Assembly (NCBI GenBank): GCA_963556695.1
Contig: CAUWAG010000007.1
Span: 3,286,001 to 3,350,000, forward strand
Source: Anthostomella pinea
Lineage: Eukaryota; Ascomycota; Sordariomycetes; Xylariales; Xylariaceae
Length of the DNA stretch: 64,000 nt
Direction: 5' to 3'
The translations under genes were made by a program, and so were the position numbers. Below are positions 10,099 through 20,180 of this stretch, one piece after another; position 1 is the first letter of the stretch, and each line of letters starts with the position of its first letter. The notes beneath the pieces were generated by a model that saw only the letters and a program-made list of their open reading frames with translations, did not search any database and was not told the origin of the DNA.

Positions 10099-12226
10099 TC
10101 AATCCGTCGAACCGTCAACTTCCTCCAAGAAGCTGTAGTAGCGCGCCGCCTTGGCTTTCCGCCACTTCTTACCATAGAAAATCAGAGGCACCGCTGCAGC
10201 CATGGAGGCAAGCACGCACATGCCGTAGAAGAAGAATGGCCAGCCGTATCCTGCAGCATCGATGAATGGCTGCACGGAGTAGGAGATGGCGAAGTTGACC
10301 ATAGACGAACACATGGCGAGGACGACGACCAGTTCGCCGGAAATCTGCGGTTTCTCTGTTAGCCTATGGACTATGGCTTTCGCCATGCGCGAGTTAAAGT
10401 CGAGCTTGGGGGCTGGTGTAAAGTTTGAACTTACGCCCGGGAAGCATTCCATCGCGTAAGCAGTAGCAATCGCGCACGCGCCGACCTGATGCGATATCAT
10501 AGCACCGATTCCGATCGCAAGACCAATCCAATGGATGCCCGTCTGGGCTCCCCACCCGTAAAGCATATAGCCCAGAGCAGCATAAACAGCACAGGGGATC
10601 AACATGTACAGCCGCATCTCGGGCTCCCTGACGCCGCCATTTCTGCGAGCCAGAAAGATGACGAGGTGGTCACTCATCAAGCCCGTAGCCCATCCTACAC
10701 AGTTTCCGATCAGGGCTGCGAAGAAGACGAGACCGGTCGCTGTGGTGCTGAAGTTGTAGGGCGGTTCGGTCAGGATCTCTGAGATGGTGTTGAAGGAGAC
10801 GATGCCTGCCGTGCAGCCGAAGGCGAAGATGAAGCCAGCCTATAACGGGTTAGTGTCAGTGTTTTTCCCGCGACGATCGGCAACTGTAAACTTACGATCA
10901 CAACATTCGGGAAGCCCCAAAGGAAGAGCGGACGGCGAAAGTACTGCCAGTACGTAGTACGGTTCTGCGGGTAGTGCACCCAGGGCTTGAGCTTTTGGAG
11001 GTATGTCCGCTTGGGGTAGTCATCGATGAAGCCCGGGTTGTGGCTCGTGTTTGTCACCGTTCGGAGATCCTTTTTGTCGTCGCCTTTAACGTCACCGGCC
11101 TCCTCGGATACCCTGTTGATGGCTCCAATGGCGGGAGTGGGTTGGGCGTTGAATAGGAACCGAGGGAACAGGGTCTCCTCGAAGGAAAAGAAGAGAAGAA
11201 TGAATACGGTGGCATCAATGATGGTTACTATGTATTGAGACCACCTCCAGCCGACCGTATCGGCGATGCTGCCGCCTGAGATCAATCCTAGGCTGTGGAA
11301 GTCAGCATTCTTGGCTCGGTGGCAGCAAGGGGAGTCAGCGTCTCACATGGAACCGAGCTGCTGCCCGAACAAGTAAACCGACAACATTCGACCTCGGTCA
11401 TGGACGTAGAACATGTCGAAGATCTGGTAGTGAGATTAGTCTTTGTTTCCGGCTGTTTGATAGGAGACTGCATACCGCAAGTTGTATGACTGCCTGATAG
11501 GCCGATGTGCCGATCCCATTGAGAACCATAGCGAGCATCCACTGGGCAGTCCCATTGAAGCTCCCAAGCCATGCACCGGCGCCCATGCAGATGAGTGTGG
11601 TAGTGAGGAATATGAACCGGCGACCGATCTTGTTGGCAAGTGGGATCCACCAGATGTTCACGAACCCCTAATGGTTTATGTCAGCTGGCTGGCACACGAG
11701 TTGGGGTCTTGGGCGTCGCCTACCAGCAGGAGGTAGTTCAAGGCACTACCGCCGTTCATGTTGGTCAAAGTGACGCCGGTATCCTCGCTGACGGTTGTCC
11801 ATGCCGCTGTTTACATGTTTAGCCATGCAGCAAATAGGCGAAAGTTGAACCTTGGCCGCTTAGGACTGCGTGCGACTGACCTCCGAGTGTGTTCTCACCA
11901 AAGGAGAAGGCACAAGCATAGAGTGCTACCAGAAACAACTGGTAGTACTTCTTCCGTTTTGGCCATCTCTAGAACCACCGTCAACGATTTGCCTTCATCT
12001 AGGTATCCGGTCGGCTGAACTTACGAGGGTATCTCCACCACACTCTGTCGGCTGTGGAATAAGGACAAGATCTGAGCTTCCGCCGTTGACATGAGACATG
12101 TCAAGTGACTTGTTCACTATAATATGGTCAGTCTTGACAGATGATTGGTATATGGCATTAGCACGTACCGTCAATGAGGAGCTCGGTCCCAGGGGTCCTG
12201 TCTTGGTCTGTCGTCTCGATAGCCAT
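10099..12226 (-). CDS. major facilitator superfamily transporter, nine exons
   Basis: Exons on the minus strand: 12169..12226, 12025..12116, 11881..11968, 11724..11806, 11476..11667, 11347..11423, 10896..11292, 10435..10839, 10099..10344; all joins keep frame and give 545 aa. The start MAIETTDQDR leads to a cytosolic IPQPTECGGDTL / WPKRKKYYQLFLVALYA segment typical of fungal MFS drug/metabolite carriers. It is followed by TM helices, the loop-2 motif around NKIGRRF, a central acidic cytosolic loop (about residues 235-300) and six more helices, ending in a lysine-rich tail (YGKKWRKAKAARYY). Plasma-membrane proton-coupled import or export is inferred; the substrate is not visible. It is divergent from the Zn2Cys6 regulator and shares its promoter, so co-regulation with the following amine oxidase is likely. 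One donor is GTCAGT (exon 3). Confidence 0.85.
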
Positions 12227-12802
12227 GATTGATGTACAACTATCATCATCTTACCCCCTTCACCTCGCGGCTTCGTCGAAGGATATATATACAACATGGC
12301 CTTATCTTGAAGAGATTCGTGCCGGGTATACAGACGTGATAACGGTGATACCCCTATGCCCGGTCTGGGCTACGCATGTGGGGCGCGGATCACCACCATC
12401 CTCCCCAGAGTCTCCACTATGGCTGGGAAGGTCCACGCGAATGGTTCGACGAATCGGAGACGCTGCTTGTCGGCACTGACTCGGCCGACAAGCGGACAAC
12501 CATGACAACCTGCTTCTTATCGGGGGGTTGGAGTATCCACAGAGCCAGACTGAGATAACATGCCCACGGCATCATCTTATCACCGCTCTGACGTTCGAGG
12601 GTCTGGGACAAGCTGAAGACCAATCTACGCCGCTGCGCCGTCGGTAATCTGTTGGCTTGGTCTGGCCTTCCCTGAATAGTGATACCGCCTTGGACACTCT
12701 TATCGCCCCAGGGGCTTTCGCATTCCTCATCTCGAACCAAGACGATTGGGCCTGGCTTCATCGGACTCCTCGCAATCAGGGAATGCAGACCCAGTTGCAG
12801 AT
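12227..12802. promoter_or_regulatory. divergent promoter between MFS transporter and Zn2Cys6 regulator
   Basis: The MFS gene starts leftward at 12226; the regulator starts rightward at 12803 (or 12746). The region contains a near-perfect palindrome, annotated separately, and no supported gene. Confidence 0.6.
12465..12493. promoter_or_regulatory. CGG-N11-CCG palindrome, candidate Zn2Cys6 binding site
   Basis: Ten-base perfect inverted arms GCTTGTCGGC (12465-12474) and GCCGACAAGC (12484-12493) around a 9-base spacer. Read as zinc-cluster half-sites it is CGG, 11 bases, CCG, the spacing bound by Gal4-type dimers. It lies about 240 bp from the MFS start and about 310 bp from the regulator start. 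That the adjacent regulator binds it is inference. Confidence 0.5.
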
Positions 12803-14563
12803 ATGCCGCGCCGAAAGGCACACGAGGCAAGCGGCCCAGTCCACAGACGAGCCCGGACAGGTACCGCAGCCTCCAGATCAGCCCGAACTCACAAGTTAAG
12901 TGTCTATGCTCACCACGGAACAGGATGCCGGCAATGCATTATGCGCAAGGTCAAGTGCGATGAAGCCAAACCCGAATGCAGGAACTGCGTGGGTCGCGGT
13001 CTGATCTGTACCCACGAGGTGCAGCTGAAGTGGCACGCCGAGTTTGAGACCCGGGGAGTAGCCTTTGGACGGCAGGGAGTGTGGACCAAGAAGCCCGAAC
13101 GGAAGAGCCGGAATCCACAGCCCCGGTCGGATCTTGACAACGCCTCCGTTCAATGGTGTTGCGTCCCTTGGATCCAGCCACATCACTTCCTCAATACTCT
13201 CTACTCCGACTTTGAGCACAGAACAGATGGCGAGGCCCAAGCAATTACCGACATCGGAGACGAAGTCAGTGTCGCGAGTCTGGAGCTAGTGTCTCTTTCT
13301 CCCAGATCACCACTGCAGACGGGACTGACCCCAAGCCCGTCATCTTTCCCTAGTATCGGGGGCATCGATTTCAGCTTACTCGACTACTACCTCTACAAGA
13401 TCTGTCCATTGACGACGGCATCCCGATCTATTACCTCCCCATTTGCCACGCTTGTTCTTCCCATGGTTAGCACCCCCGGCCAGGAAGATGTCTTGCAATC
13501 TGTACTCGCTCTTGCTGCCTGCCACAGAAGTGCAAGTGGGCCACACTGGACTCAGACAGCACTGAAACTGAAGGGTTCGGTTCTTACCTCCCTAAGGCGC
13601 CGGCTAGCTTCACATTACGATTTGGCGACCTTCCAACAGGACCCCCAGATACTGGTCATCATGATGTTCTTGTGTCTCTATGAGATAGTCGACAAGTGTG
13701 ATCATCGATGGGTCATCCACCTAAAGGCAAGCCAGGACATTATGCAAAGAGCAAGGAACTCAGGAACATCACTCGCTGCCCGCAGCAGCAACGAGCTGAT
13801 GTCCTTTACTGAGCGGTTCTTCGCCTTTCAGGATGTCATCAGCAGAACTGCCTGCGGGAATTCCGCCTTATTTGATGCTGAATACTGGGAGACTACAGAC
13901 TGCCAGTTTCAAGTCGACTCTTGGATGAGCTGTAGTCCTGAACTTGCAGGTATCATCTGCCGCACCACTGAGATTGGCAGAGAGAAAATGGCCGGAAACA
14001 TATCAGCTGAATTGCTCACAGAACATGGGAATGCACTGCAAAGCAGACTCAACTCCATAGCATCCAGGTCTATGGACAGGGAGGACGAGGGCTTGGCCTT
14101 CACGGCCGAGCTCAAGCGGATGTCTGTTCTTCTCTACATGCATTGCGTTCTTCACGATACATCCCCAACCACGCCACTGGTGGTCGACCTCGTACGGCGA
14201 ATTCTTCATGGGGTAAATACACTCTTGGAAAGTGGGAGTCTCGCAGGAGTCGCCTTCTCCGTCTTCGTCGCAGCAGTAGAACTGGACACGGCGGATGAAG
14301 AACTATTCACTGACTCAAATACCGGGGAGCCAGTCTACGGCAGACGACTCGTGTTGGAAGTATTGGACGCCATGTCCAGGCACTCTCTATCCAACGTGTC
14401 GAGGACGCGGGCAGTCATCCGAAAAGTCTGGCGTCTCCGGGACATGCACGCCGAAAGCGATTCACTCCAATACTCGGCTCAACATTATCTTTCCGGAGCT
14501 GGCCAGCTAAATGATTGGAACTTCTTCGTCGCTCCGAATAGCTCCAATATCAGCCTAGCCTGA
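12803..14563 (+). CDS. Zn2Cys6 transcription factor with Fungal_trans_2 (UGA3-like) middle domain
   Basis: Two exons, 12803..12860 and 12924..14563, with a 63-bp in-frame intron (donor GTACCG, acceptor ACAG). The splice directly joins RART to GCRQCIMRKVKCDE, restoring the usual spacing before the zinc cluster, so I prefer it over read-through. The start at MPRRKAHEA gives 565 aa; an upstream Met at 12746 would give 584 aa. The zinc cluster (six Cys, CRQC...CDEAKPEC.NC...C) is followed by a linker and, from about residue 185, the helical regulatory domain (LLDYYLYKICPLT, ILVIMMFLCLYEI, RWVIHLKAS) of the Fungal_trans_2 group. A nuclear activator is expected. Its position between a divergent transporter and a co-directional fructosyl-amine oxidase suggests a local pathway regulator. 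Confidence 0.85.
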   Translation: MPRRKAHEASGPVHRRARTGTAASRSARTHKLSVYAHHGTGCRQCIMRKVKCDEAKPECRNCVGRGLICTHEVQLKWHAEFETRGVAFGRQGVWTKKPERKSRNPQPRSDLDNASVQWCCVPWIQPHHFLNTLYSDFEHRTDGEAQAITDIGDEVSVASLELVSLSPRSPLQTGLTPSPSSFPSIGGIDFSLLDYYLYKICPLTTASRSITSPFATLVLPMVSTPGQEDVLQSVLALAACHRSASGPHWTQTALKLKGSVLTSLRRRLASHYDLATFQQDPQILVIMMFLCLYEIVDKCDHRWVIHLKASQDIMQRARNSGTSLAARSSNELMSFTERFFAFQDVISRTACGNSALFDAEYWETTDCQFQVDSWMSCSPELAGIICRTTEIGREKMAGNISAELLTEHGNALQSRLNSIASRSMDREDEGLAFTAELKRMSVLLYMHCVLHDTSPTTPLVVDLVRRILHGVNTLLESGSLAGVAFSVFVAAVELDTADEELFTDSNTGEPVYGRRLVLEVLDAMSRHSLSNVSRTRAVIRKVWRLRDMHAESDSLQYSAQHYLSGAGQLNDWNFFVAPNSSNISLA

Positions 14564-14911
14564 GACGACTTTGGCGTTACGCATATGTATTACAACGCCG
14601 AACTCATAGCTCCGGTCCAAATCTCGGACCGGCATAGACCGGGTCAGGTGGACACCCTTCAGGCCCCTCATTAGGCAACTGATAAGGAGAGCATGAAGGT
14701 CCAGCCGAATATGCGGAGAAGACCCAGATTTAGCGCAGCGCCCACGACGCAGCTGGCTGGACCTTTGACTCCTGAACCACGCTGCCACAATACCCAGCGA
14801 CAACTTATACCATGGTGCGGTCTCGGTCACTCGCATCATCTCGTATTCATAACACTCGAGTTGTCTTTGTCAACCTCAACCACTACCATTGTCCCTACAG
14901 CTAAGCACAAC

Positions 14912-16280
14912 ATGAGCACCGAACTTTCGAAGCAATCCGACATCCTCATCGTCGGTGGTGGGACATGGGGTTGTTCCTCGGCTTTACATCTGGCACGTCG
15001 AGGATATGAGAATGTCACTGTTCTGGATGCTCATCCCATCCCATCGCCAATCTCTGCCGGCAACGACGTTAACAAGATAGTCGAGCAAGGTTTGTGTATT
15101 CGCATCTCGTACATAACAACAATCTGACACGGAGACAAAAGGATCATTCAGTGACGGCGATGACGAAGCTGCCGTTGCACAAGCTCTGCTCCTGGCAGCA
15201 GGCGAAGGCTGGAGCAAGGATCCCGTGTTCAAGCCTTTCTACCACGATACCGGCTACATCGTGGCCGCCTCATCGCCCGAAGCGCTGAAGTATCTCGAGG
15301 AGCGCGAGATTAAACACCACAAAGACGCCTTCAAGAAACTCACAACAGCTCAAGACTTCCACGCCACCATGCCAGCTGGTGTCCTGACCGGCGAGTTCTC
15401 CGGCTGGCAGGGATATTACAAGTCAAACGGAGCCGGCTGGGTCCATGCCCGGAAGGCACTGGTCTCGGCATACGCCGAGGCCAAGAGACTCGGCGTCAAG
15501 TTCATCACCGGGTCCCCTGAGGGCCAGGTGGTTAACCTCCTGCATGCCGAAGGCGACATCCGCGGCGCCAAGACGGCCGACGGCAAGGAGCACATCGCCG
15601 ACCGCACGATCCTAGCCCTCGGCGCGTCGGCGCCGCAGCTCCTCGATTTCGAGAACCAGCTGCGGCCCACGGCATGGACACTAGCCCACATCCCCATGAC
15701 GGACGACGAAGTCAAGGTCTACAAGGACCTGCCCGTGCTGTTCAACATCGAGAAGGGGTTCTTCATGGAGCCGGACGAGGACAAGCACGAGCTCAAGCTC
15801 TGCGACGAGCACCCCGGATACTGCAACTGGATCTCGGAGCCGGGCTCCTCCGCTCTGCCCCAGTCTGTGCCCATCGCTAGGCACGAAGTCCCGGCGTCTT
15901 CCGAGCGCAGGATCCGCGACTTTCTGCGAGAGATCATGCCTCAGCTGGCAGAAAGACCACTGGCCCACGCGCGGGTCTGTTGGTGCGCCGACACGCCCAA
16001 TCGCGCGTTCCTCATCACGTACCACCCGAAGCACCCGTCGCTGGTCGTGGCGTCGGGCGACTCAGGACACGGGTTCATGCACATCCCGTCGATAGGTGGG
16101 TACATTGCCGACTGCATGGAGGGCAAGCTGGACGCGCGGTTTGCTAGGTCGTGGCGCTGGCGGCCTGAAACTGCGACGGAGTTCTGGGGGGACGACACGT
16201 TGAATCGCTGGGGCGCCGGGAATAAGATGTTGAGCTTGAAGGAGACTGAGACGGAGGGGTGGACGAAGATTAATGGATGA
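14912..16280 (+). CDS. fructosyl-amine (Amadori compound) oxidase family flavoenzyme
   Basis: Two exons, 14912..15089 and 15142..16280 (52-bp intron, donor GTTTGT), giving 438 aa, the usual length of fungal amadoriases. The N-terminus holds the FAD-binding ILIVGGGTWGCSSALHLARRG and a conserved SAGNDVNKIV. Further matches are DTGYIVAAS, RPTAWTLAHI and FNIEKGFFMEPDEDKHELKLCDEHPGY. ARVCWCADTPNR places Cys341 where the family carries the covalent FAD cysteine. The next motif reads SGDSGHGFMHIPSIG, with Met372 where, as I recall, many amadoriases have Lys (GRGFK), so substrate preference may be shifted (fructosyl-amine, saccharopine or another secondary amine). No C-terminal SKL-type peroxisome signal is seen (it ends KING), unlike many relatives. 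Expected reaction: O2-dependent oxidation of a secondary amine yielding H2O2. Co-directional with the Zn2Cys6 gene. Confidence 0.85.
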
Positions 16281-17248
16281 GAGCATCTGGCTGTGAGATG
16301 GGATTACAGTGTAATGAACACCAGGTTGTCGTATCTAGGCTCTCAGCAAGGATCACGAGCTGGTCAGTGTCTTAATGGTCAAGTGATTATTACCCTTCAA
16401 GTTTCAAGTAGACATGGTCACCGTCGCGGCCCCTTTGCAGGTTTGACACTCTGCCTCTGGCGATGGCCACGGCACCTGGAGCTGGTACCTGCGTTAGTTG
16501 GTCAAGTGATTACCCTTCAAGTAGACAGGGCCACCGCCGCGGCCCCTTTGCGGGTTCGACGCGTAATCTCTGGCGGTGGCAACCGCAACTAATACCACAT
16601 TCAGTAATTGTAATGACCGAAATGAATCATAGACGAAGGAGTTAAGAATCTTGCAGCCAAGGTGTATTAATGTGTATACCGTTTAGCTCCACACCGTCGT
16701 CTCTTTACGGTCCGGAGGGCTTTCCTCCGGCTACGATGGAGCGCCTCCGCATTTGCTCCAATTTCTCGGACAGATGGACGACAAGGTTTGTTCCACCCGG
16801 AACTGTAAATCACGGCGGCCGCTGCGCCGTCTACCCCAAAACTCCAAATACTAACTGAGGTATAGTGAAGTTGGGGATGGCGATTATTCTTCATTTCCAT
16901 GCGCGCAAATGAACACCTGTGGTCCAAAAAAGCCGAAAGCCGAAAGCTGTGATTAGTCTCATGCGTCATCGTGCCAGCTTTACTCAAGATTTTTTTTCCT
17001 CGGGGCCCTATCCCCGACGAAACTCTTGCCCCCGAAGGTGGTCTGCGGCGAAAGGTTTGGTAAACCTGGAAGTTGGGGTACACGGCATGGTGCCGAAAAC
17101 AGCCACGGAGATTGGGGTAATAGTCATTGCACTATAGTTCTTCCCGTGTTTCTACAGGCTGTGTCTTGGCATATTTATATAGCTTCCCCGTGCTTTTCTC
17201 GTTGAGGTGCGTGGTTAGTTACTCTGTGTTGCGACGATCGAAAACAAA
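16281..17248. other. intergenic region with a diverged duplication
   Basis: About 970 bp. It holds two imperfect copies of a ~95 bp unit (annotated separately) and the promoter of the CE16 gene. Open frames at 16667..17083 have no domain and overlap on both strands. Confidence 0.4.
16376..16590 (+). repeat. two direct copies of a ~95 bp sequence
   Basis: Copy A starts about 16376 and copy B about 16499; both begin TGGTCAAGTGATTA and share a ..CGCGGCCCCTTTGC.. core before CTCTGGCG. Copy A has an extra TTTCAAG-like insertion. Most base differences I see are C/T or G/A (CCGTCG versus CCGCCG, GCAGGTTT versus GCGGGTTC). Confidence 0.6.
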
Positions 17249-18459
17249 ATGTTGTTCCTAGCTTTCCCCCCTTTTATCGTTCGCCGCCTTCGGCGCTCAC
17301 GGCCTGCCGTCCAGCCATCCGAGGGAATTCCCGTCCACCTATCCAAGGGCGGTTAACGCATGCACGACAACGCAACAATGGCCCGGCTGGAGCAATATCA
17401 AGCACGCCTTCATATTGTCAGTGGTTTCTTCTCGCGCTGTCAGGTGTACTACTCACTAACGACCATGGACATACAGCGGGGATAGCTATACTCAGACCGG
17501 TAGGTACATAGACTCCGTTCATTCAACTTTCGCTCACACTCTCAGGCTTCACCTACAACTCCACACAACCTTCGGCTTTAAACCCTCTCGGCAATCCCCC
17601 CTACCCAGGATATACGTCCTCCAATGGGCCAAACTGGGTCGATTACCTAACCGTCAAGTACAACGCGTCTCTCCTTCAGACATACAACCTCGCCTACGGC
17701 GGCGCCACCGTGGCCAGCGACCTCGTAGCCCCCTACCTGCCGACGGTGCTATCGGTCAAGCAGCAAGTGCAGACCGAGTTCCTCCCAGGCTACACCGGCT
17801 CCTCCTCCGAGGCGTCCTGGACGGGGGCAGACTCGGTCTTTGCGATCTGGATCGGCATCAACGATGTTGGGAACTCGTACGGATCAGGCGCCAGCGCCAG
17901 CGATGCTCTGAACGCCGAGATATTCTCCGTGTACTCTGGCTTGGTGGACCAGCTGTACGATGCCGGGGCGCGGAACTTCATGTTCATCTATGTGCCGCCC
18001 GTCGACAGGAGTCCCCTGACGGTCGGCCAAGGGGCCTCTTCGACGACTGTGGAGAAAGCCGACATTGCGTCTTGGAACGCGCGAGTGGCCAGCCAAGCGG
18101 CTGCTTTGAAGAGCAATCACACTGCTGACGCCAATGTGTGGACTTATGACGCGAACAAGCTCTTTACCGATGTTTTGAACAATCCCGCCACGTACCCCCA
18201 AACGGCTGGGATCAAGAACACGACGGCTTATTGTGACGCGTATATGAAGTGAGTTTTTCAAAGACTCTTCCAATTGACGCGATCACTTGCTAATTATTAC
18301 TGCAGCGGCACCGACGAGGACGACACCCTCATCGCGAGTTGTGGCATCCCTGTCAACCAGTACTTCTGGCTCAACAGCTTGCACCCGACGTACCCGATCC
18401 ACGACGTCGTCGCTCAGCAGGTCGCCCAAGGTTTGGCGGCTGGACCTAACGTTTGCTAG
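17249..18459 (+). CDS. secreted GDSL/SGNH acetylesterase, CE16-like, with one extra base in the signal-peptide exon
   Basis: Exons 17249..17416, 17477..17499, 17546..18248 and 18306..18459. The spliced frame is open for 348 aa except that the first exon needs one base fewer: the run of six C at 17266-17271 puts MLFLAF out of frame with the rest (LSFAAFGAHGLPSS...). With that exception the product has a signal peptide and the four SGNH blocks: FIFGDSYTQTGF, YNLAYGGAT, IWIGINDVG and WLNSLHPTYPIHD. This order and the NSLHPT ending fit fungal carbohydrate esterase family 16, which removes acetyl groups from plant-wall sugars. It is extracellular, with several N-glycosylation sites (NAS, NHT, NTT). 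Whether the extra C is a true loss of function or an assembly error cannot be told here. Donors GTCAGT, GTAGGT and GTGAGT. Confidence 0.8.
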
Positions 18460-18852
18460 GTCTGAGGATACGAAGTATGAGGCTGCGTTGATCACCGTTT
18501 TCGTTGGAGAGAGAGAGAAATAAGGTAGAGATAAAACGGCAATTGGTTCGACAAGTGATGACTTTTACTCACTGAAGAATGAAGAGTACCCGATTGGCAT
18601 ATCACTTTGCGCAACGTTGGTTCCGGTGAAACATGATGCTTAGTCTACGTTCCAGCGGGAGCTGCTTGAATGCACTCAAAGTAAGCATGTATTGTTGGCG
18701 CTCTTTATCAGGAAGCTGTAGTGAAACATTCCAATTGCCCACGCGTCTTCAACTTACTCTCTGTGTACCCATCTTCAACAGCGTCTGCCAATTCTCACGA
18801 CTGGGAAATGAACTTGCTTTCGTAATCTCCAGCTTCGCCGCAATCCTTTCCA
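18460..18852. other. intergenic region after the esterase
   Basis: Nearly 400 bp with no supported gene; it should contain the esterase terminator. A short plus-strand frame (18633..) starts here but switches to the antisense-like Arg/Ser-rich shadow of the next ORF. Confidence 0.35.
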
Positions 18853-19488
18853 ATGGCGTTGCGCCGTCCGCCGGGTTACAGCCCGGCACCTACCGAGGTG
18901 ACGTATCTCTCTGCAGACTCTTCCGACGATGCCATCGACATCATGAGCGTCGAGCCCGGGGGTATGTACGACATACTATTCAGCCGACCTCGAGCTCCCA
19001 ACTTGTGGGAGACTGGGAGCGCGTTTGGCAACTGGTTGGGTGGGATAGGCGCTGGACCGCCTGCACCTGCTTCACAGCCTGCACCAGCTCGACCACCGAC
19101 TCCGGTTCCCGCTCCTGCTGCAGTTCCCGCTCCAAGACCTGCTGCAGTTCCAATTGCAATACCTCGTGGGGGAGGCTGGGTTCCCATTACCGCTCCGAGG
19201 CCCGATCCAGCAGCGCAGCCTGCTCCACAACCAGCTGCCGCTCCAAGGCCTGCTCCAGCTCCCGCTCCGAGACCTGATGCAGTTCCCATTGTAATACCCC
19301 CTGGGGGAGGCTGGGTTCCCATTACCGCTGTAAGGCCGGATGGGAGACCTTTTCCGGGAGCGGGACCTGGAAGGCCTCCTCCAGGAGCAGGGCGTGCTCC
19401 CGCTCCTGGGCCGACGATTAATTCTCCTCCACCTAATTATGATCGCGGCCGGATAAGGCGACATTCGGAGCGAGAAGCCAGGTCTTGA
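18853..19488 (+). CDS. Pro/Ala-rich ORF with internal repeats
   Basis: A 211-aa open frame. The first 75 residues are ordinary sequence (SADSSDDAIDIMSVEPGG..., NLWETGSAFGNWLGG). The rest is dominated by proline and alanine (PAPARPPTPVPAPAAVPAPRP) and contains two copies of a VPI-IP-GGGWVPITA unit (DNA about 19145-19205 and 19285-19345). No signal peptide or TM segment. The frame stops exactly where a DUF3435 recombinase fragment begins in another frame, so it may be the chance 5' flank of that insertion or a genuine small protein. I do not recognise it. Confidence 0.35.
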   Translation: MALRRPPGYSPAPTEVTYLSADSSDDAIDIMSVEPGGMYDILFSRPRAPNLWETGSAFGNWLGGIGAGPPAPASQPAPARPPTPVPAPAAVPAPRPAAVPIAIPRGGGWVPITAPRPDPAAQPAPQPAAAPRPAPAPAPRPDAVPIVIPPGGGWVPITAVRPDGRPFPGAGPGRPPPGAGRAPAPGPTINSPPPNYDRGRIRRHSEREARS

Positions 19489-19745
19489 GATCACTAGCAA
19501 AGAAACACAAACTGAGCGTCCAAAAGAGGGAAAACCGCTGTATGACCATTGACGACCTCAAAGCGGAGATTGAGACGACACTGAGCACGACGAGGAAGTC
19601 GTTTGACCTCGGGGAGCTCCGGATTCTTACTGTTTTATTTATTCTCTTCCTGGCTCCTGCCGGCTCGCGCCCGAAATGCATCTTGCGGCTCCGATTTGGA
19701 GATATTCGGGTTGTATTAGCGAGAGATCCTTACGGCGGGCTACAC
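19485..19745 (+). pseudogene. fragment of a DUF3435 ('FluG-domain') tyrosine-recombinase-like protein
   Basis: Translated from 19485, the segment reads LAKKHKLSVQKRENRCMTIDDL, then KSFDLGELRILTVLFILFLAPAG, then RPKCILRLRFGDIRVVLARD. That is the conserved core of the large fungal DUF3435 family, related to Crypton tyrosine recombinases and to the captains of giant Starship elements. Only about 85 of several hundred residues remain. The similarity ends abruptly at 19745, exactly where a 212-bp solo-LTR-like repeat begins, and does not resume beyond it. The upstream side is cut by the Pro-rich ORF. This is a dead fragment, not an active recombinase. Confidence 0.65.
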
Positions 19746-19957
19746 TGTCACGGCGAGTATACTGAGGAGCTGGGATATGGCCTGCAGCAAGCAGCTATTA
19801 CTCTATTGACGAGAATATCAAGACTAGAGAGGAAAGGAAGAGAGAGAGAGATAGGTACAGTGGGAGGTTGCCCCTTTAAGGGGATCCTCTGGTCAGATCC
19901 TTCCCCTATTGGGAAGTATCCACTTGTCATGTGGGAAGGTCTGTGCAGGCCGTCACA
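19746..19957 (+). mobile_element. 212-bp solo LTR-like repeat, copy 1
   Basis: Begins TGTCACGGCGAG and ends CAGGCCGTCACA. Nearly identical, same orientation and same length as 63762..63973. TG..CA ends fit an LTR. Here the flanks (TACAC / AGTGT) are not a direct target duplication; instead they are inverted to each other (CTACAC...GTGTAG), extending the terminal inversion. Confidence 0.75.
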
Positions 19958-20180
19958 AGTGTAGTAAAGCTGGGAAATAGGTATTGGGGACATACAGGTG
20001 ATACGGGGTCTTGGAAACAGCGGATAATAATTTGAATTTACCGAAGTGGGTTTGATTAGATATAGTCTTACTGAACAATTTTATAAATATATTATAATAT
20101 GTATATGTGAGGTTCTTTGTCAATCCTGTGTTTTCTATTTGTATGCTGATGGCTCGGTCCACCTGACCTGCCTCGTCCAA

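Noticed and set aside
12746..12802. Upstream Met of the Zn2Cys6 gene as start
   Set aside because: Possible, but MPRRKAHEA at 12803 is the typical beginning close to the zinc cluster; kept as an alternative only.
15681..16034. 117-aa minus-strand frame in the oxidase gene
   Set aside because: GC-rich antisense shadow of the fructosyl-amine oxidase exon.
18633..19277. 214-aa Arg/Ser/Cys-rich plus-strand frame
   Set aside because: Out-of-frame shadow of the Pro/Ala-rich ORF; composition (SCCSSRSKTCCSS) is not protein-like.
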